Assembly: GCA_031404455.1 (NCBI GenBank)
Contig: JANNHP010000323.1
Span: forward strand, 1-23,520
DNA length: 23,520 nucleotides
DNA from: JANNHP01 sp031404455
GTDB lineage: Bacteria > Planctomycetota > JAJSAM01 > JAJVHW01
Reading direction: 5' to 3'
Position numbers and translations under genes: made by a program
Notes under the pieces: model-generated
The model's database searches: none
What the model was told of the DNA's origin: nothing
What the model saw: the letters and a program-made list of their open reading frames with translations, nothing else
In this document: positions 13,904 to 22,326 of the stretch, piece by piece
How the letters are laid out: every line of letters begins with the position of its first letter
Numbering within the stretch: position 1 is the first letter of the stretch

Positions 13904-15439
13904 TCACTTCGACGTGATGCGGCCGGCCGCCTCGTCCCTGGTCAGCTCGTCGCCGTGCTCGACCCACCACGCGGTCCATGCCTGCGAGAAGCCGCGGCGC
14001 GCAGTGTCGTCGTCCGGCGGCGCGACGAAAAGGCCGGGCGGCATCGCGGTGCGCAGCGCGTCGGCGAAGAGACGGGACAGGAGCTCGAGCGCCGGTCCGC
14101 GCACGTCCGCGTCGGGATCGGCCAGGCGGCGGATCAGACGAGGGATCACCTCGGGACCGAACCGGGAGAAGCCGCCGACGAACTGCGCATGGGCGTCGGC
14201 ACGTTCGGACGCGCGGCGCACGGCCGGCCACTGCCGCACAGCCGTGCGGACGACCTCGTCGAGGACCGTGCCACGAGGATCCGGCGGCGTCGCGTCCTCC
14301 ACGTCGCGACGCGATGGCGTGACTGCGGTCAGCGGACGCGTCGGCCGGAGCAGGAAGAGCAGCGGATGCGCCTGCGTGTGGAGCCGACCCCCCATCGAGC
14401 CCCAGGAACCGTCCGAGCTCTGAGTTGCCAGGAGGTACTCGGCGCCCTCCGCGAACCAGTCCCGGCCGCGCACGCGCTTCACGGACAGTGCGTCGAACGC
14501 GGCCTCGTAGGCGAGCAGCAGCATCGGCTGAGCCACACCCGGCGCGTCGCGCCGATCGCCGACGTCCTCGACCGACGAGAAGTTCGCATCGAGCCAATCC
14601 ATTCCCGACTCGATCGCCCGGGCGCCTTCGTTCCGCAGTGGCTCGTCCGCAGCGTCCCGCAGGTGCGCCATGCACAGTGCGGCGGCGGCGACTCCGCCGG
14701 CGGTGGCGAGCGCGGTCGCCGGCGGCGGCGACGCGACCGTGCCCCGGGCGTACGGAGCGATCCATCCACGCGCCGAGCCCCCCGGTGCGCCCTCCCGCAT
14801 CGCGAGCAGATCACGCAACGCGGTCCGCCACACACGGTCGGCGACCGGAATGGCCGCCTCCTGCGCCTCGTGCAGTGCGAGGAGTCCCCAATGGAGCGAA
14901 TGGTCGGTGTTGACGTCGTGTCCGATCCACAGTCGGTCGGGTCCAGCGGGATCCGCCAGGACCATGTCCTGCGCCAGGCGATTCGCCACCCATACCGTGT
15001 TCTTCTCGTCGACGGACGCGTCCATCGTGCGCTCGCGGATCACGCCGCTCCGCACGAGCTGCCTGCGCCGTGAGAGCGCCATGCACTGCGTTGCCAGGTG
15101 CGCCCACTCGACCCAAGCTGCCGGCCGGTCCGCCTCTCGCGCCTTCGTCACATGCGGCCGCAGGGCGGCGTGCACGGCGTCCGCCGCCCTGCCGCGGCGG
15201 GCGTAGTCCGCGTGGAACACCACCGACGCCAGAGCCAGGTTCGGGGGAAACGTGTGCTCGAGGTAGCGACGAGCCGTCGCGACCTCCTCGAGCCGCGCCA
15301 TCCCCGACTCGATCGCACTCGCCACGCGATCGGCGAGCGGCGGATCGGCGGCGGACGCGCGCCCGAGCGACGCAGCGAGCACCAGCCCCGCGACGGCCGC
15401 GCGTACCCGTAATCGCGGAACGATCCTCACTCTCGCCAT
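13904..15439 (-). CDS. Secreted alpha/alpha-toroid (prenyltransferase/squalene-cyclase-like) and HEAT-repeat protein
   Basis: This 511-residue protein has a Sec signal peptide (VRAAVAGLVLAASL, cleavage probable after ASA near residue 30). The body is helical and includes LLATQSSDGSWGSM, the DGSWG type of motif seen in alpha/alpha-toroid proteins such as prenyltransferases and squalene cyclases. A HEAT-like repeat follows near the C-terminus (VIPRLIRRLADPDADVRGPA). The terpene-cyclase DxDD motif is not evident, so the toroid is probably structural or binding. ATG at 15439 overlaps the upstream gene's end by 13 bp. It is the last gene of the five-gene envelope operon. Planctomycetota encode many such secreted toroid proteins of unknown role. 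Confidence 0.8.
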   Translation of the reverse strand: MARVRIVPRLRVRAAVAGLVLAASLGRASAADPPLADRVASAIESGMARLEEVATARRYLEHTFPPNLALASVVFHADYARRGRAADAVHAALRPHVTKAREADRPAAWVEWAHLATQCMALSRRRQLVRSGVIRERTMDASVDEKNTVWVANRLAQDMVLADPAGPDRLWIGHDVNTDHSLHWGLLALHEAQEAAIPVADRVWRTALRDLLAMREGAPGGSARGWIAPYARGTVASPPPATALATAGGVAAAALCMAHLRDAADEPLRNEGARAIESGMDWLDANFSSVEDVGDRRDAPGVAQPMLLLAYEAAFDALSVKRVRGRDWFAEGAEYLLATQSSDGSWGSMGGRLHTQAHPLLFLLRPTRPLTAVTPSRRDVEDATPPDPRGTVLDEVVRTAVRQWPAVRRASERADAHAQFVGGFSRFGPEVIPRLIRRLADPDADVRGPALELLSRLFADALRTAMPPGLFVAPPDDDTARRGFSQAWTAWWVEHGDELTRDEAAGRITSK

Positions 15440-17751
15440 CGCGTCGCATCGCTGACGCCCAAGTGCTGCTGCCATGTCCTGAGCATAGCGCCGAGCACTT
15501 CGATCCGGCGCGCGCGGTCGTCCTTTGGCACCGGGAAGGGGTGACCGAGTCCGCCGCGCGACATCAACTCCGAAGGTCCGCCGACGAAGACCATCCCTCG
15601 CCCCACGTCGACGCCCGCGAGCCGGACTCCGCCGTCCGTCTGGGCGAATCGGACTCCGGTGGGCGGTTCCTCGCGCCGTCCGAGCGTCCAGTCGGCCGCA
15701 TCTGCCGCGCCGAACTCGCGGGCGAAGTCCGTCAAGCCCGACCGGGTCGCCTCGATGGCGCCCGCCGTGACGAATGCGATCCCTCCCGCCTCCAGCCAGG
15801 TGCGGACCCTCCGGAACTCGTCGGGACTGAAGCGAGGGAAGACGTTTGGTACCACCAGCACGCGGCACTCGGCGAGCGACCGGCCGAGGGATCGCTCGAA
15901 CCGTGGCCGCAGCCCGAAGCGCTCGCACTCGACGAAGAGCGTGTCGAACGACTGCTCGACCGGCAACGACGCGCCCCCGATGGTCGGGGCGAGGTGGTAG
16001 TGCGCCTTGTCCCCGAGGAATGCGACCTCCGGAACGGGTCGGACGACCGGAGGGAGCGCCAGGGCGCTCACGTCGAGAGTGCCGCCCACTATCCAGCCTG
16101 CCGCGTAGCCGGCGCCGATCGCGGCGTTCACCCAATGAGCGGCGCCCAATCGCGGCGCGGCGCCGAGCGCGAGAAGCGCGCCCGCCGCGAGAAGCAGCAG
16201 CGGAATCTGCCGCACCAAAGAGGAGTGCACCGGTCGGACGTTCGCCAGCGCCACGCACGCTTCCAGCGCCTCGTAGCGCCGCTCCAGCGCCGCCGCGAAG
16301 TTGGTGAACGGCGTGCCATCCGAGAACGCTACGATGCGACCGCGGCCCACCTCGGCGCAGGCCGCGCCGACCACGATCCCCGCGTGTTCCGCGGGTTCCG
16401 CGCGCCAGTCACCGAAGAAGCTCTGGTTCCAGCAGACTCCTTGGTCCGAGAATCCCGACCTCGACGCCATCACGGGATACGCGAGTCCGGTGAGGCGGAC
16501 GCTGCACCCGGTCAGGAACTCCATGCCGTACGCGTGATCCTCCACCCTCGGGTCCGCGAGTCCGCGGTCGACCACCACTTGACCACCGTCGATCCTCGAC
16601 ACCGCCGTCGGCTCGAACGTGATCCCGTGACGCGAGCCGATCGCATTGAGGTGCGTGTTGCACGCGAACAGGTCCGTGTGGTCGCCGACCGCCACGACGC
16701 CGCCCCCGGAAGCGACGAACTCCTCGATGTCGTGGAGCTCGGCGGCCTCGTAAGGTCGGCTCGGGACCTTGAGCAGAACGATGTCGTAGTCTTTCAGCAG
16801 GTCCTCCCGCAGGGGCCTCTCCCGGTTCACATCGACGCGGAATCGGCGACCGAGCAGTTCGACGGCGTACCCGCACGCGTAGACCGACATGTCGCCACGC
16901 CATCGGTCGTCGAATCGGACCCCCGCGAGCTCCCAGTCCTCGCAGTGCGAGTCGTCGACCAGAACCCGCCCGAGGTCGGGCTCCGAAGTCGGGGGGAGCC
17001 GCCACGCCGCGACGATGCCCGCCACACCGACGCACAGCGCGACCGGCGCCGCGCGTCGAAAGCACGGCGCGACGGCCACGGCGGGCTCCCCGCGGGCGGC
17101 GCGCTTGCCGAGGACCGGAAGGGCAGCCCCGAGCACGAAGAAGCTGACGACACACGGCCACCCGTACAGGAGTCCCGTCGACAGACGGACGCTCCCCGCG
17201 CTCAGGAAGCCGAACGACTCCGATCCGAGCCAGGAGAGCGCGACGAAGCGCACGACGTCAGCGGCGACTGCGAGCGCCGCGAGTAGCGCCCAGCGGCGGA
17301 CATGGGCGAAGTTCCATCCGTCGCTCGCGCCGGACATCAGAAGCACCGTCAGGGCACCGACGAGCGGCGGAAGACCCGCGCGCACCACGTTCGGAGCGAC
17401 GTTTACGGTTTCGCCAGGGAACCGGACGAGGAGCTCGCCGCCGCTAACGGTGTTCGGCAGACCAACTGCGTCGAACATCGCGGCGGAGAGTTGCACGAGG
17501 GGACGGGAACCGTCGCGTCCGGCGCTCACTAGCTCCAGTGCGTGCGTGACGCAGAGCGCCAGCGCGAGTTCGCCCGCCGAGACCAGCGTTCCCCTCACGA
17601 ACGACGGTCGAACGGCAACGGCGCGGGCGACGAGATACGCGATGCCGGCGATGGTCGCGGCGAGCACGCCGGGTCCGACGGGCCCTACCGAGACGGCGGA
17701 GTGCACCGAAACGGCGAACGCGAACAGGAGTCCCGTCGAGATCCGCTGCAT
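15427..17751 (-). CDS. Exosortase-like multi-pass membrane protein fused to GATase-like soluble domains
   Basis: This 774-residue protein starts with about eight membrane segments (residues 1-250). The stretch LVQLSAAMFDAVGLPN, then GELLVRFPGETVNVAP, then LPPLVGALTVLL, and later AADVVRFVAL follows the exosortase/archaeosortase pattern of short helix, periplasmic beta strand, catalytic helix and terminal N/D-x-x-R. Where exosortases have Cys-Ser-Gly, this protein has Val-Val-Arg, so the catalytic Cys appears absent. A soluble Rossmann-like domain follows (about 260-500, with YDIVLLKVPS and VAVGDHTDLF), then two or three membrane segments. A second such domain follows with CRVLVVPNVFP and WLEAGGIAFVTAG. 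These resemble DUF4350/GATase-like domains. The start ATG overlaps the upstream TGA by one base. Confidence 0.72.
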   Translation of the reverse strand: MQRISTGLLFAFAVSVHSAVSVGPVGPGVLAATIAGIAYLVARAVAVRPSFVRGTLVSAGELALALCVTHALELVSAGRDGSRPLVQLSAAMFDAVGLPNTVSGGELLVRFPGETVNVAPNVVRAGLPPLVGALTVLLMSGASDGWNFAHVRRWALLAALAVAADVVRFVALSWLGSESFGFLSAGSVRLSTGLLYGWPCVVSFFVLGAALPVLGKRAARGEPAVAVAPCFRRAAPVALCVGVAGIVAAWRLPPTSEPDLGRVLVDDSHCEDWELAGVRFDDRWRGDMSVYACGYAVELLGRRFRVDVNRERPLREDLLKDYDIVLLKVPSRPYEAAELHDIEEFVASGGGVVAVGDHTDLFACNTHLNAIGSRHGITFEPTAVSRIDGGQVVVDRGLADPRVEDHAYGMEFLTGCSVRLTGLAYPVMASRSGFSDQGVCWNQSFFGDWRAEPAEHAGIVVGAACAEVGRGRIVAFSDGTPFTNFAAALERRYEALEACVALANVRPVHSSLVRQIPLLLLAAGALLALGAAPRLGAAHWVNAAIGAGYAAGWIVGGTLDVSALALPPVVRPVPEVAFLGDKAHYHLAPTIGGASLPVEQSFDTLFVECERFGLRPRFERSLGRSLAECRVLVVPNVFPRFSPDEFRRVRTWLEAGGIAFVTAGAIEATRSGLTDFAREFGAADAADWTLGRREEPPTGVRFAQTDGGVRLAGVDVGRGMVFVGGPSELMSRGGLGHPFPVPKDDRARRIEVLGAMLRTWQQHLGVSDATRWRE

Positions 17752-20108
17752 CACCGGGGCTCCTGTCCGGTCCAGGTCCGCTGTAGGAACGCGATGTTCC
17801 CCAGGTGCCAGGACTTCCGGCCCTCCACATTGTTCCCGTAGGGAAGGGCCTCGTCGGCGATCACGACGACGTATCCGAGTCCGAGCCGCCTCCGCGCCGC
17901 GACTGTGATCGCGTCCTCGGTCAGGAGCGGTGTCCACGCGTCGGCCGTCGCCTGGTCCACGGTCAGCTCGAACGAAGACGTGAACACGGGGGACTCCACT
18001 CCGGCGCGGTTGACGGTGCGTCGCGGGAACCGTCCGAGAGGCCTCGCCTCGATCCTCGCACCGGCGGCGGCGAGCACTCGATCGAGCGCGCGCGCGTGCC
18101 GCGGTCCTCCGATGAATAGGAGCATTCCGCCCCGTCCTACGAACTCGACCAGCCGTTCCTGATCCGCGATTCGCTTGAGCGGCAGCGCGACGAGGACGAA
18201 CCGATCGGTGCCGGGCTCGATCTCGTCCGTTCCGTAACAGGCGATCGGGAACAAGCCGGCACGGCGCGCGCTCGACGCCACACTCCACGTCTGGCGCCAC
18301 TCCGGAGTCCCGGGCGAGGTATCGACCGGATGTACCTGGATGACGCGGACGACGCTGGACCGGACATCCGCTGAAGTCGCGGACAGCCGCCCCGGTCGCA
18401 GCGATACGAAGTGGACGACCATCGCCGTCGCGGCAAGCGGCGCGGCCGCGAACATGCATCGGAAGCGGGGCAGCCGGAGCGGGCTCCGGGTCCCGAGGAA
18501 CCACGCGCAGGCCGCGAGAGACGCGACGGCGAGCACGCCCGTCCAGGGGCGATCGAACGCGCCTCGCGAGCCGACGAACGCGCGGAGGAACGAGCGCGTC
18601 GACGTGAATAGGGCGGACTGCTGGATCGGCGTCGTGTCCCCGAAGACGACGACTCGCCCCTCGCCGATCTCGCTCACGGCGGCGACCACGACGTCCCCGA
18701 CCTCTTCGCCCGCGTCGATCCGGTAGTTCCCCAGGAGAGCTCCGGGGTAGTTCGCGCGACTGCCCGCATCGCTGAAGGCGTACCGACCGAACACCAGCGG
18801 CCGCGCGCCGCCGCTCAAGCTCAGCGAAGCGCCGACTCCGTACGGCATGCTTGCCGCCGCGTCCAAGGCGTCCGCGAACGGCGCTCCGATGCGCCCGAAC
18901 ATCCGACCGTCGGATTCGAGGGTCTTGGCGGAGTCGAAGCGGTAGGCAATCCCGGTCGATTCGAGCAGTCGGTTCGATCCGCGCATCAGGCCGGCGACGT
19001 CCGTGTGATCGCCGAACACCACCCAGACGAGGCCTCGCCGCGTGAGGTCGTGGAGACGATCCCGCAGCTCGGGCGCCGGCTCGCCGTTGAAGTTCAGGAA
19101 CCAGACCATGTCCGACGGCGAGACGTCGGAACGGAGGAACTCGTCCGCACCGACGCGGTGGAGTTCTGCTCCCGCCAGCGACATCGACTCCGCGAGCCCG
19201 CCGAACATCCCACCGGACCACGACCCGTACTCACCGTGCCGGAGATCGTTCCACGTCTGGAGGCCCTCCCGGATGCACCAGACTCGCGTCGGCGGTCGGT
19301 CCGCGTCCTGCACCGGGGCGCTCGAGTTCAGGACGGCCGCCAGCGCGAGGACGCATGCGGCGCCCCATCCGAGTCGCGCGCTCGGCGGCCGCGCGGAATC
19401 CGCCTCGAGAGCGTCCTCGCGCCCGTGGATGCCCGCCATCGCCGCGGCGGCGACGACGGCGCCCGACGCGCACCAACGAACGGTCTCGTGGAGCGCGACT
19501 CCCGACAGGAGGAGCCCGTACGTCAGCGCGAGAGACGCGCACATCGTGACGAGCAGACGGACCGACGCGCCGACCACCCGGACCCGGCCGCGGCACACGC
19601 CCACGACGACGTCGCCCACTGCGAGCGCGAGCGCGAACTCGGCGCCGGAGTACCGAAGCCCGAGTCGCGCACCCCCGAACGGACGCGAGGCCCAGCCGGT
19701 GACGGCCTTCACGAGACCGTCGGCAGAGTACCACACGCCCGCCGACTCGGGAGCCCACCGGATCACGTCGAAGAGCGCGAGCGCAACGGCGCCGCAGAGC
19801 GCCTCGTGAACGCGCGGTCCCGGTCGCGTCGCGAGGACCAGACCGAGCGCCGCGGCGCCACCGAGTACCGCGCACGTCAGCCCCGATTCGCCCAGCCGGG
19901 CGCCGACTACGACGCCGACCGCCGCGAACACCCAAGTGGACACTCTTGCCGGGACGCCGCCTGGCGCGCAGAGACACGCAAGGGCAGCGAGCGCGACTCC
20001 GAGTCCGAGGGCGCCTTCCAATTGCGCCGACAGGACGCCGGGCGGATGCCACGTGAGGCCGGCACCCAGCACGAAGATCGCCACTGGGATGGAGAGTCGG
20101 GTCTTCAT
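17751..20108 (-). CDS. Multi-pass membrane protein with two GATase-like soluble domains, paralogue of the next gene
   Basis: This 785-residue protein has a hydrophobic N-terminal half-domain (about residues 1-265, roughly eight to ten membrane segments). A soluble domain follows containing MVWFLNFNGEP and WVVFGDHTDVAG, then a short membrane pair (about 505-560), then a second soluble domain with FVLVALPLKRI and FVGRGGMLLFIGGP. The layout and the GDHTD motif match the downstream neighbour, so the pair probably arose by duplication. Its membrane part is only weakly exosortase-like (LRYSGAEFALALAVGD) and no catalytic motif is convincing. It starts 9 bp after the previous stop, at ATG 20108. The Gly-Gly-hydrophobic strand pattern suggests a class I glutamine-amidotransferase-like fold without the nucleophile, perhaps a sensor or ligand-binding module. 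Confidence 0.72.
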   Translation of the reverse strand: MKTRLSIPVAIFVLGAGLTWHPPGVLSAQLEGALGLGVALAALACLCAPGGVPARVSTWVFAAVGVVVGARLGESGLTCAVLGGAAALGLVLATRPGPRVHEALCGAVALALFDVIRWAPESAGVWYSADGLVKAVTGWASRPFGGARLGLRYSGAEFALALAVGDVVVGVCRGRVRVVGASVRLLVTMCASLALTYGLLLSGVALHETVRWCASGAVVAAAAMAGIHGREDALEADSARPPSARLGWGAACVLALAAVLNSSAPVQDADRPPTRVWCIREGLQTWNDLRHGEYGSWSGGMFGGLAESMSLAGAELHRVGADEFLRSDVSPSDMVWFLNFNGEPAPELRDRLHDLTRRGLVWVVFGDHTDVAGLMRGSNRLLESTGIAYRFDSAKTLESDGRMFGRIGAPFADALDAAASMPYGVGASLSLSGGARPLVFGRYAFSDAGSRANYPGALLGNYRIDAGEEVGDVVVAAVSEIGEGRVVVFGDTTPIQQSALFTSTRSFLRAFVGSRGAFDRPWTGVLAVASLAACAWFLGTRSPLRLPRFRCMFAAAPLAATAMVVHFVSLRPGRLSATSADVRSSVVRVIQVHPVDTSPGTPEWRQTWSVASSARRAGLFPIACYGTDEIEPGTDRFVLVALPLKRIADQERLVEFVGRGGMLLFIGGPRHARALDRVLAAAGARIEARPLGRFPRRTVNRAGVESPVFTSSFELTVDQATADAWTPLLTEDAITVAARRRLGLGYVVVIADEALPYGNNVEGRKSWHLGNIAFLQRTWTGQEPR

Positions 20109-20117
20109 GGTGCACCG

Positions 20118-22316
20118 TCATCTCGGCAGCGGACACGCCACCCGCACGCGCGAGCGATCGAGCCGCAGCGAAACGACAATCCCCTTCTGTCCGCGATAGA
20201 AGCCTGCGAGCCGGTGGTCGTCGGCCGGAAGGACGACGCCTCGTTGCCGCTCGGCCGCGCCGAAGACGATGCCCGAGGCGCGTTCGCCATCGATCTCGAC
20301 CCAGAGACCGGGATCGAGGGCGCGTAGCCCGTCTCCGAGATCGATGTCGACCGAGACGCTCGAACTGAGCCGTGCCGTCAGCTCGATCGTCGCCGATGCG
20401 CCGGCGTCGGGCAGGTCCACCCGATCCCACGCGTGGCAGACTTCCCCCGCGTACCCGTAGACGAAGTACGCGCCGGGCGGAACGCGAAGGACCCGGACGC
20501 CGCGCTGCGGATCGAGACGGACCAAGGCGGAGTAGGTTCCGCTGGTCTCCTTCGAGAAGACGATGATCGTGCAGTCGTCCGGCGCTCCTTCGAAGCCGAG
20601 AGCGCAACTCGGCATCGCAATCCTGAGCACCTGAGCATCGGCCGCGCCGCGGAACTCCACCGACATCGCACCCCGGACTCCAGAATCGGCCGTCAGTAGC
20701 CACAGCACGCGCTCACCCGGCACGAGACGGTCGGTCTCGAGCCGATCCTCACCGAGGGTCGCCGCGGCCTTCTCGAGCGCGAAAGACCCCGCGCCGCGCA
20801 GGCCGGACGCAATGCCAGTGACCTCGGGGCGGCCACGGGCGTGGAGGAACGTCGCGCGGCGGGCGACGGGAGGACTGAGCGCAATTCCCCACGGCCTTTC
20901 CGGATTCCCGACGCACACGTACTCGAACTGGCGGGGCCACTCGACCGAATCGGCCCCTCGCACCTCGGCGAACACGGCGGCGCTCGCCGCCCTCGGGAGT
21001 TCGACGATCCCGCTCGCCGACGGGACGAGCACACGGCTCCCCAGCTCGGGCGACACCAGAGCCACGCTCGCGTCCGTGGGATCCACGTACCACGTGTCTA
21101 CGCGTTCGCCCCGCGATGCCAGGACGATCTCGCGTGCGTCGGCGGCGCCGTCGAACCACGGTGACGCGATTGGCTCCAGTCCGGCGCCGAGGAGGGTGAC
21201 GCGCCACCGTCCGGAGACGGGCGGCGAGACGGGATACGACCCGCCCTCGTCGCACTGACCCCAGGCGATCGTCATGACGGCGTTCTCTCCGTCGCGCAGC
21301 GTCTTCACCGCATCCACGCGGACCAGCGCGTGCGACCAGTCCTCGACGGCGCCGGCTGGATCCAGGACGACGCCGTGCATCGTGACGGCATCCCGCCGGT
21401 GGCTGTCATCGCTGGGCTCGCAGCACACGACCTCGATATCGCCGTCCGCGACCGCGAACCGCAGTCCGCGATCGGCGAGGACGACCTCCGAGGTCTCGCC
21501 CGCGCGCGCGATAAGGGCATGCCACCCGGCGTCGCGGCATCCTGCGACCGAAGCAGACGATCCGCAGTCCACTTCCACCAGCGAACTGCCGTCGTCCACG
21601 CGGCCCGCTCCCACGATCGCGCCGGCCGCGTCCAGGGCGAAGACCCAGCGAGCTCCCGCCGCAGGCACGGAGAGGGCCTCCCCGGAGTCGCATGGCCTCT
21701 CCCACCATGCGCAGGGTTCCTCCGAGACGATGCGTAGGACTCTCACGGACGCGGCGCGAGTTCCCGACAGCGCCACGGTCCGCGGCTCAGGTCGCCTCAC
21801 CACCACTCGGAGCTGAGTCTCGGTGCCGAGCCGGCCGACATCGACGCGCTCGTCGATCCACGCGCCGTCGTGCGCGACGACCGTCACTTCGTACTGTCCC
21901 GACGGAACCTCGGCCGCGGCGACACCGTCGGGGTCCGTCTCCAGTATCCGAGGGACCGAGACGTCGAGAATCCCCGTACTCGAGCGATCCGACGACGACA
22001 ACGGGCGCACGACCACTCGCGCTCCGGCGGCGACGCAACCGTCGTCGCGAAAGGCCGTTATCGAGAGTCGCGCCTGCCGAACGACGGCGGCCTCGTCGGC
22101 CATCGGCACGAAGGCGGCTCGCGACTGCGCCTCGTCGCCTTCCGGCCAGCGGAGGTAGCCCTCGTGACCGACCAACGCCGCCCCGGGTTCGTTGACGACC
22201 GCGCCGTTCAGTACCCCGCGATGCGTGCGCCAAGTCCCGATCGCCCCGAGCGCGGAGGCGACGCAGGCCGCCGCGACGCAGACCGACGCGGCATCGGCCG
22301 GCCGTCGCGCAGTCAT
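20118..22316 (-). CDS. Membrane-anchored or secreted beta-sandwich protein (carboxypeptidase-regulatory-like domains)
   Basis: This 732-residue protein starts with a signal anchor (residues 9-27, AASVCVAAACVASALGAIG). Repeated beta-sandwich domains follow. The first is typical of carboxypeptidase-regulatory-like folds: ITAFRDDGCVAAGARVVV, then DPDGVAAAEVPSGQYEVTV. The last domain has LRVPPGAYFVYGYAG. Several cysteine pairs suggest disulfides outside the cytoplasm. No catalytic motif is visible. ATG at 22316 lies 10 bp after the preceding stop. The protein is probably a structural or ligand-binding envelope component. The N-terminal anchor without a clear cleavage site leaves open whether it is released. 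Confidence 0.75.
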   Translation of the reverse strand: MTARRPADAASVCVAAACVASALGAIGTWRTHRGVLNGAVVNEPGAALVGHEGYLRWPEGDEAQSRAAFVPMADEAAVVRQARLSITAFRDDGCVAAGARVVVRPLSSSDRSSTGILDVSVPRILETDPDGVAAAEVPSGQYEVTVVAHDGAWIDERVDVGRLGTETQLRVVVRRPEPRTVALSGTRAASVRVLRIVSEEPCAWWERPCDSGEALSVPAAGARWVFALDAAGAIVGAGRVDDGSSLVEVDCGSSASVAGCRDAGWHALIARAGETSEVVLADRGLRFAVADGDIEVVCCEPSDDSHRRDAVTMHGVVLDPAGAVEDWSHALVRVDAVKTLRDGENAVMTIAWGQCDEGGSYPVSPPVSGRWRVTLLGAGLEPIASPWFDGAADAREIVLASRGERVDTWYVDPTDASVALVSPELGSRVLVPSASGIVELPRAASAAVFAEVRGADSVEWPRQFEYVCVGNPERPWGIALSPPVARRATFLHARGRPEVTGIASGLRGAGSFALEKAAATLGEDRLETDRLVPGERVLWLLTADSGVRGAMSVEFRGAADAQVLRIAMPSCALGFEGAPDDCTIIVFSKETSGTYSALVRLDPQRGVRVLRVPPGAYFVYGYAGEVCHAWDRVDLPDAGASATIELTARLSSSVSVDIDLGDGLRALDPGLWVEIDGERASGIVFGAAERQRGVVLPADDHRLAGFYRGQKGIVVSLRLDRSRVRVACPLPR

Positions 22317-22326
22317 CCCCGCACCA

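Noticed and set aside
13502..15073. Plus-strand extension of the coiled-coil gene
   Set aside because: It is antisense to an IS21 remnant and then to a secreted protein with a clear signal peptide and toroid/HEAT motifs.
15070..20327. Long plus-strand frames opposite the envelope operon
   Set aside because: They are Arg-rich shadows of well-supported minus-strand membrane proteins, with no ribosome binding sites or domains.
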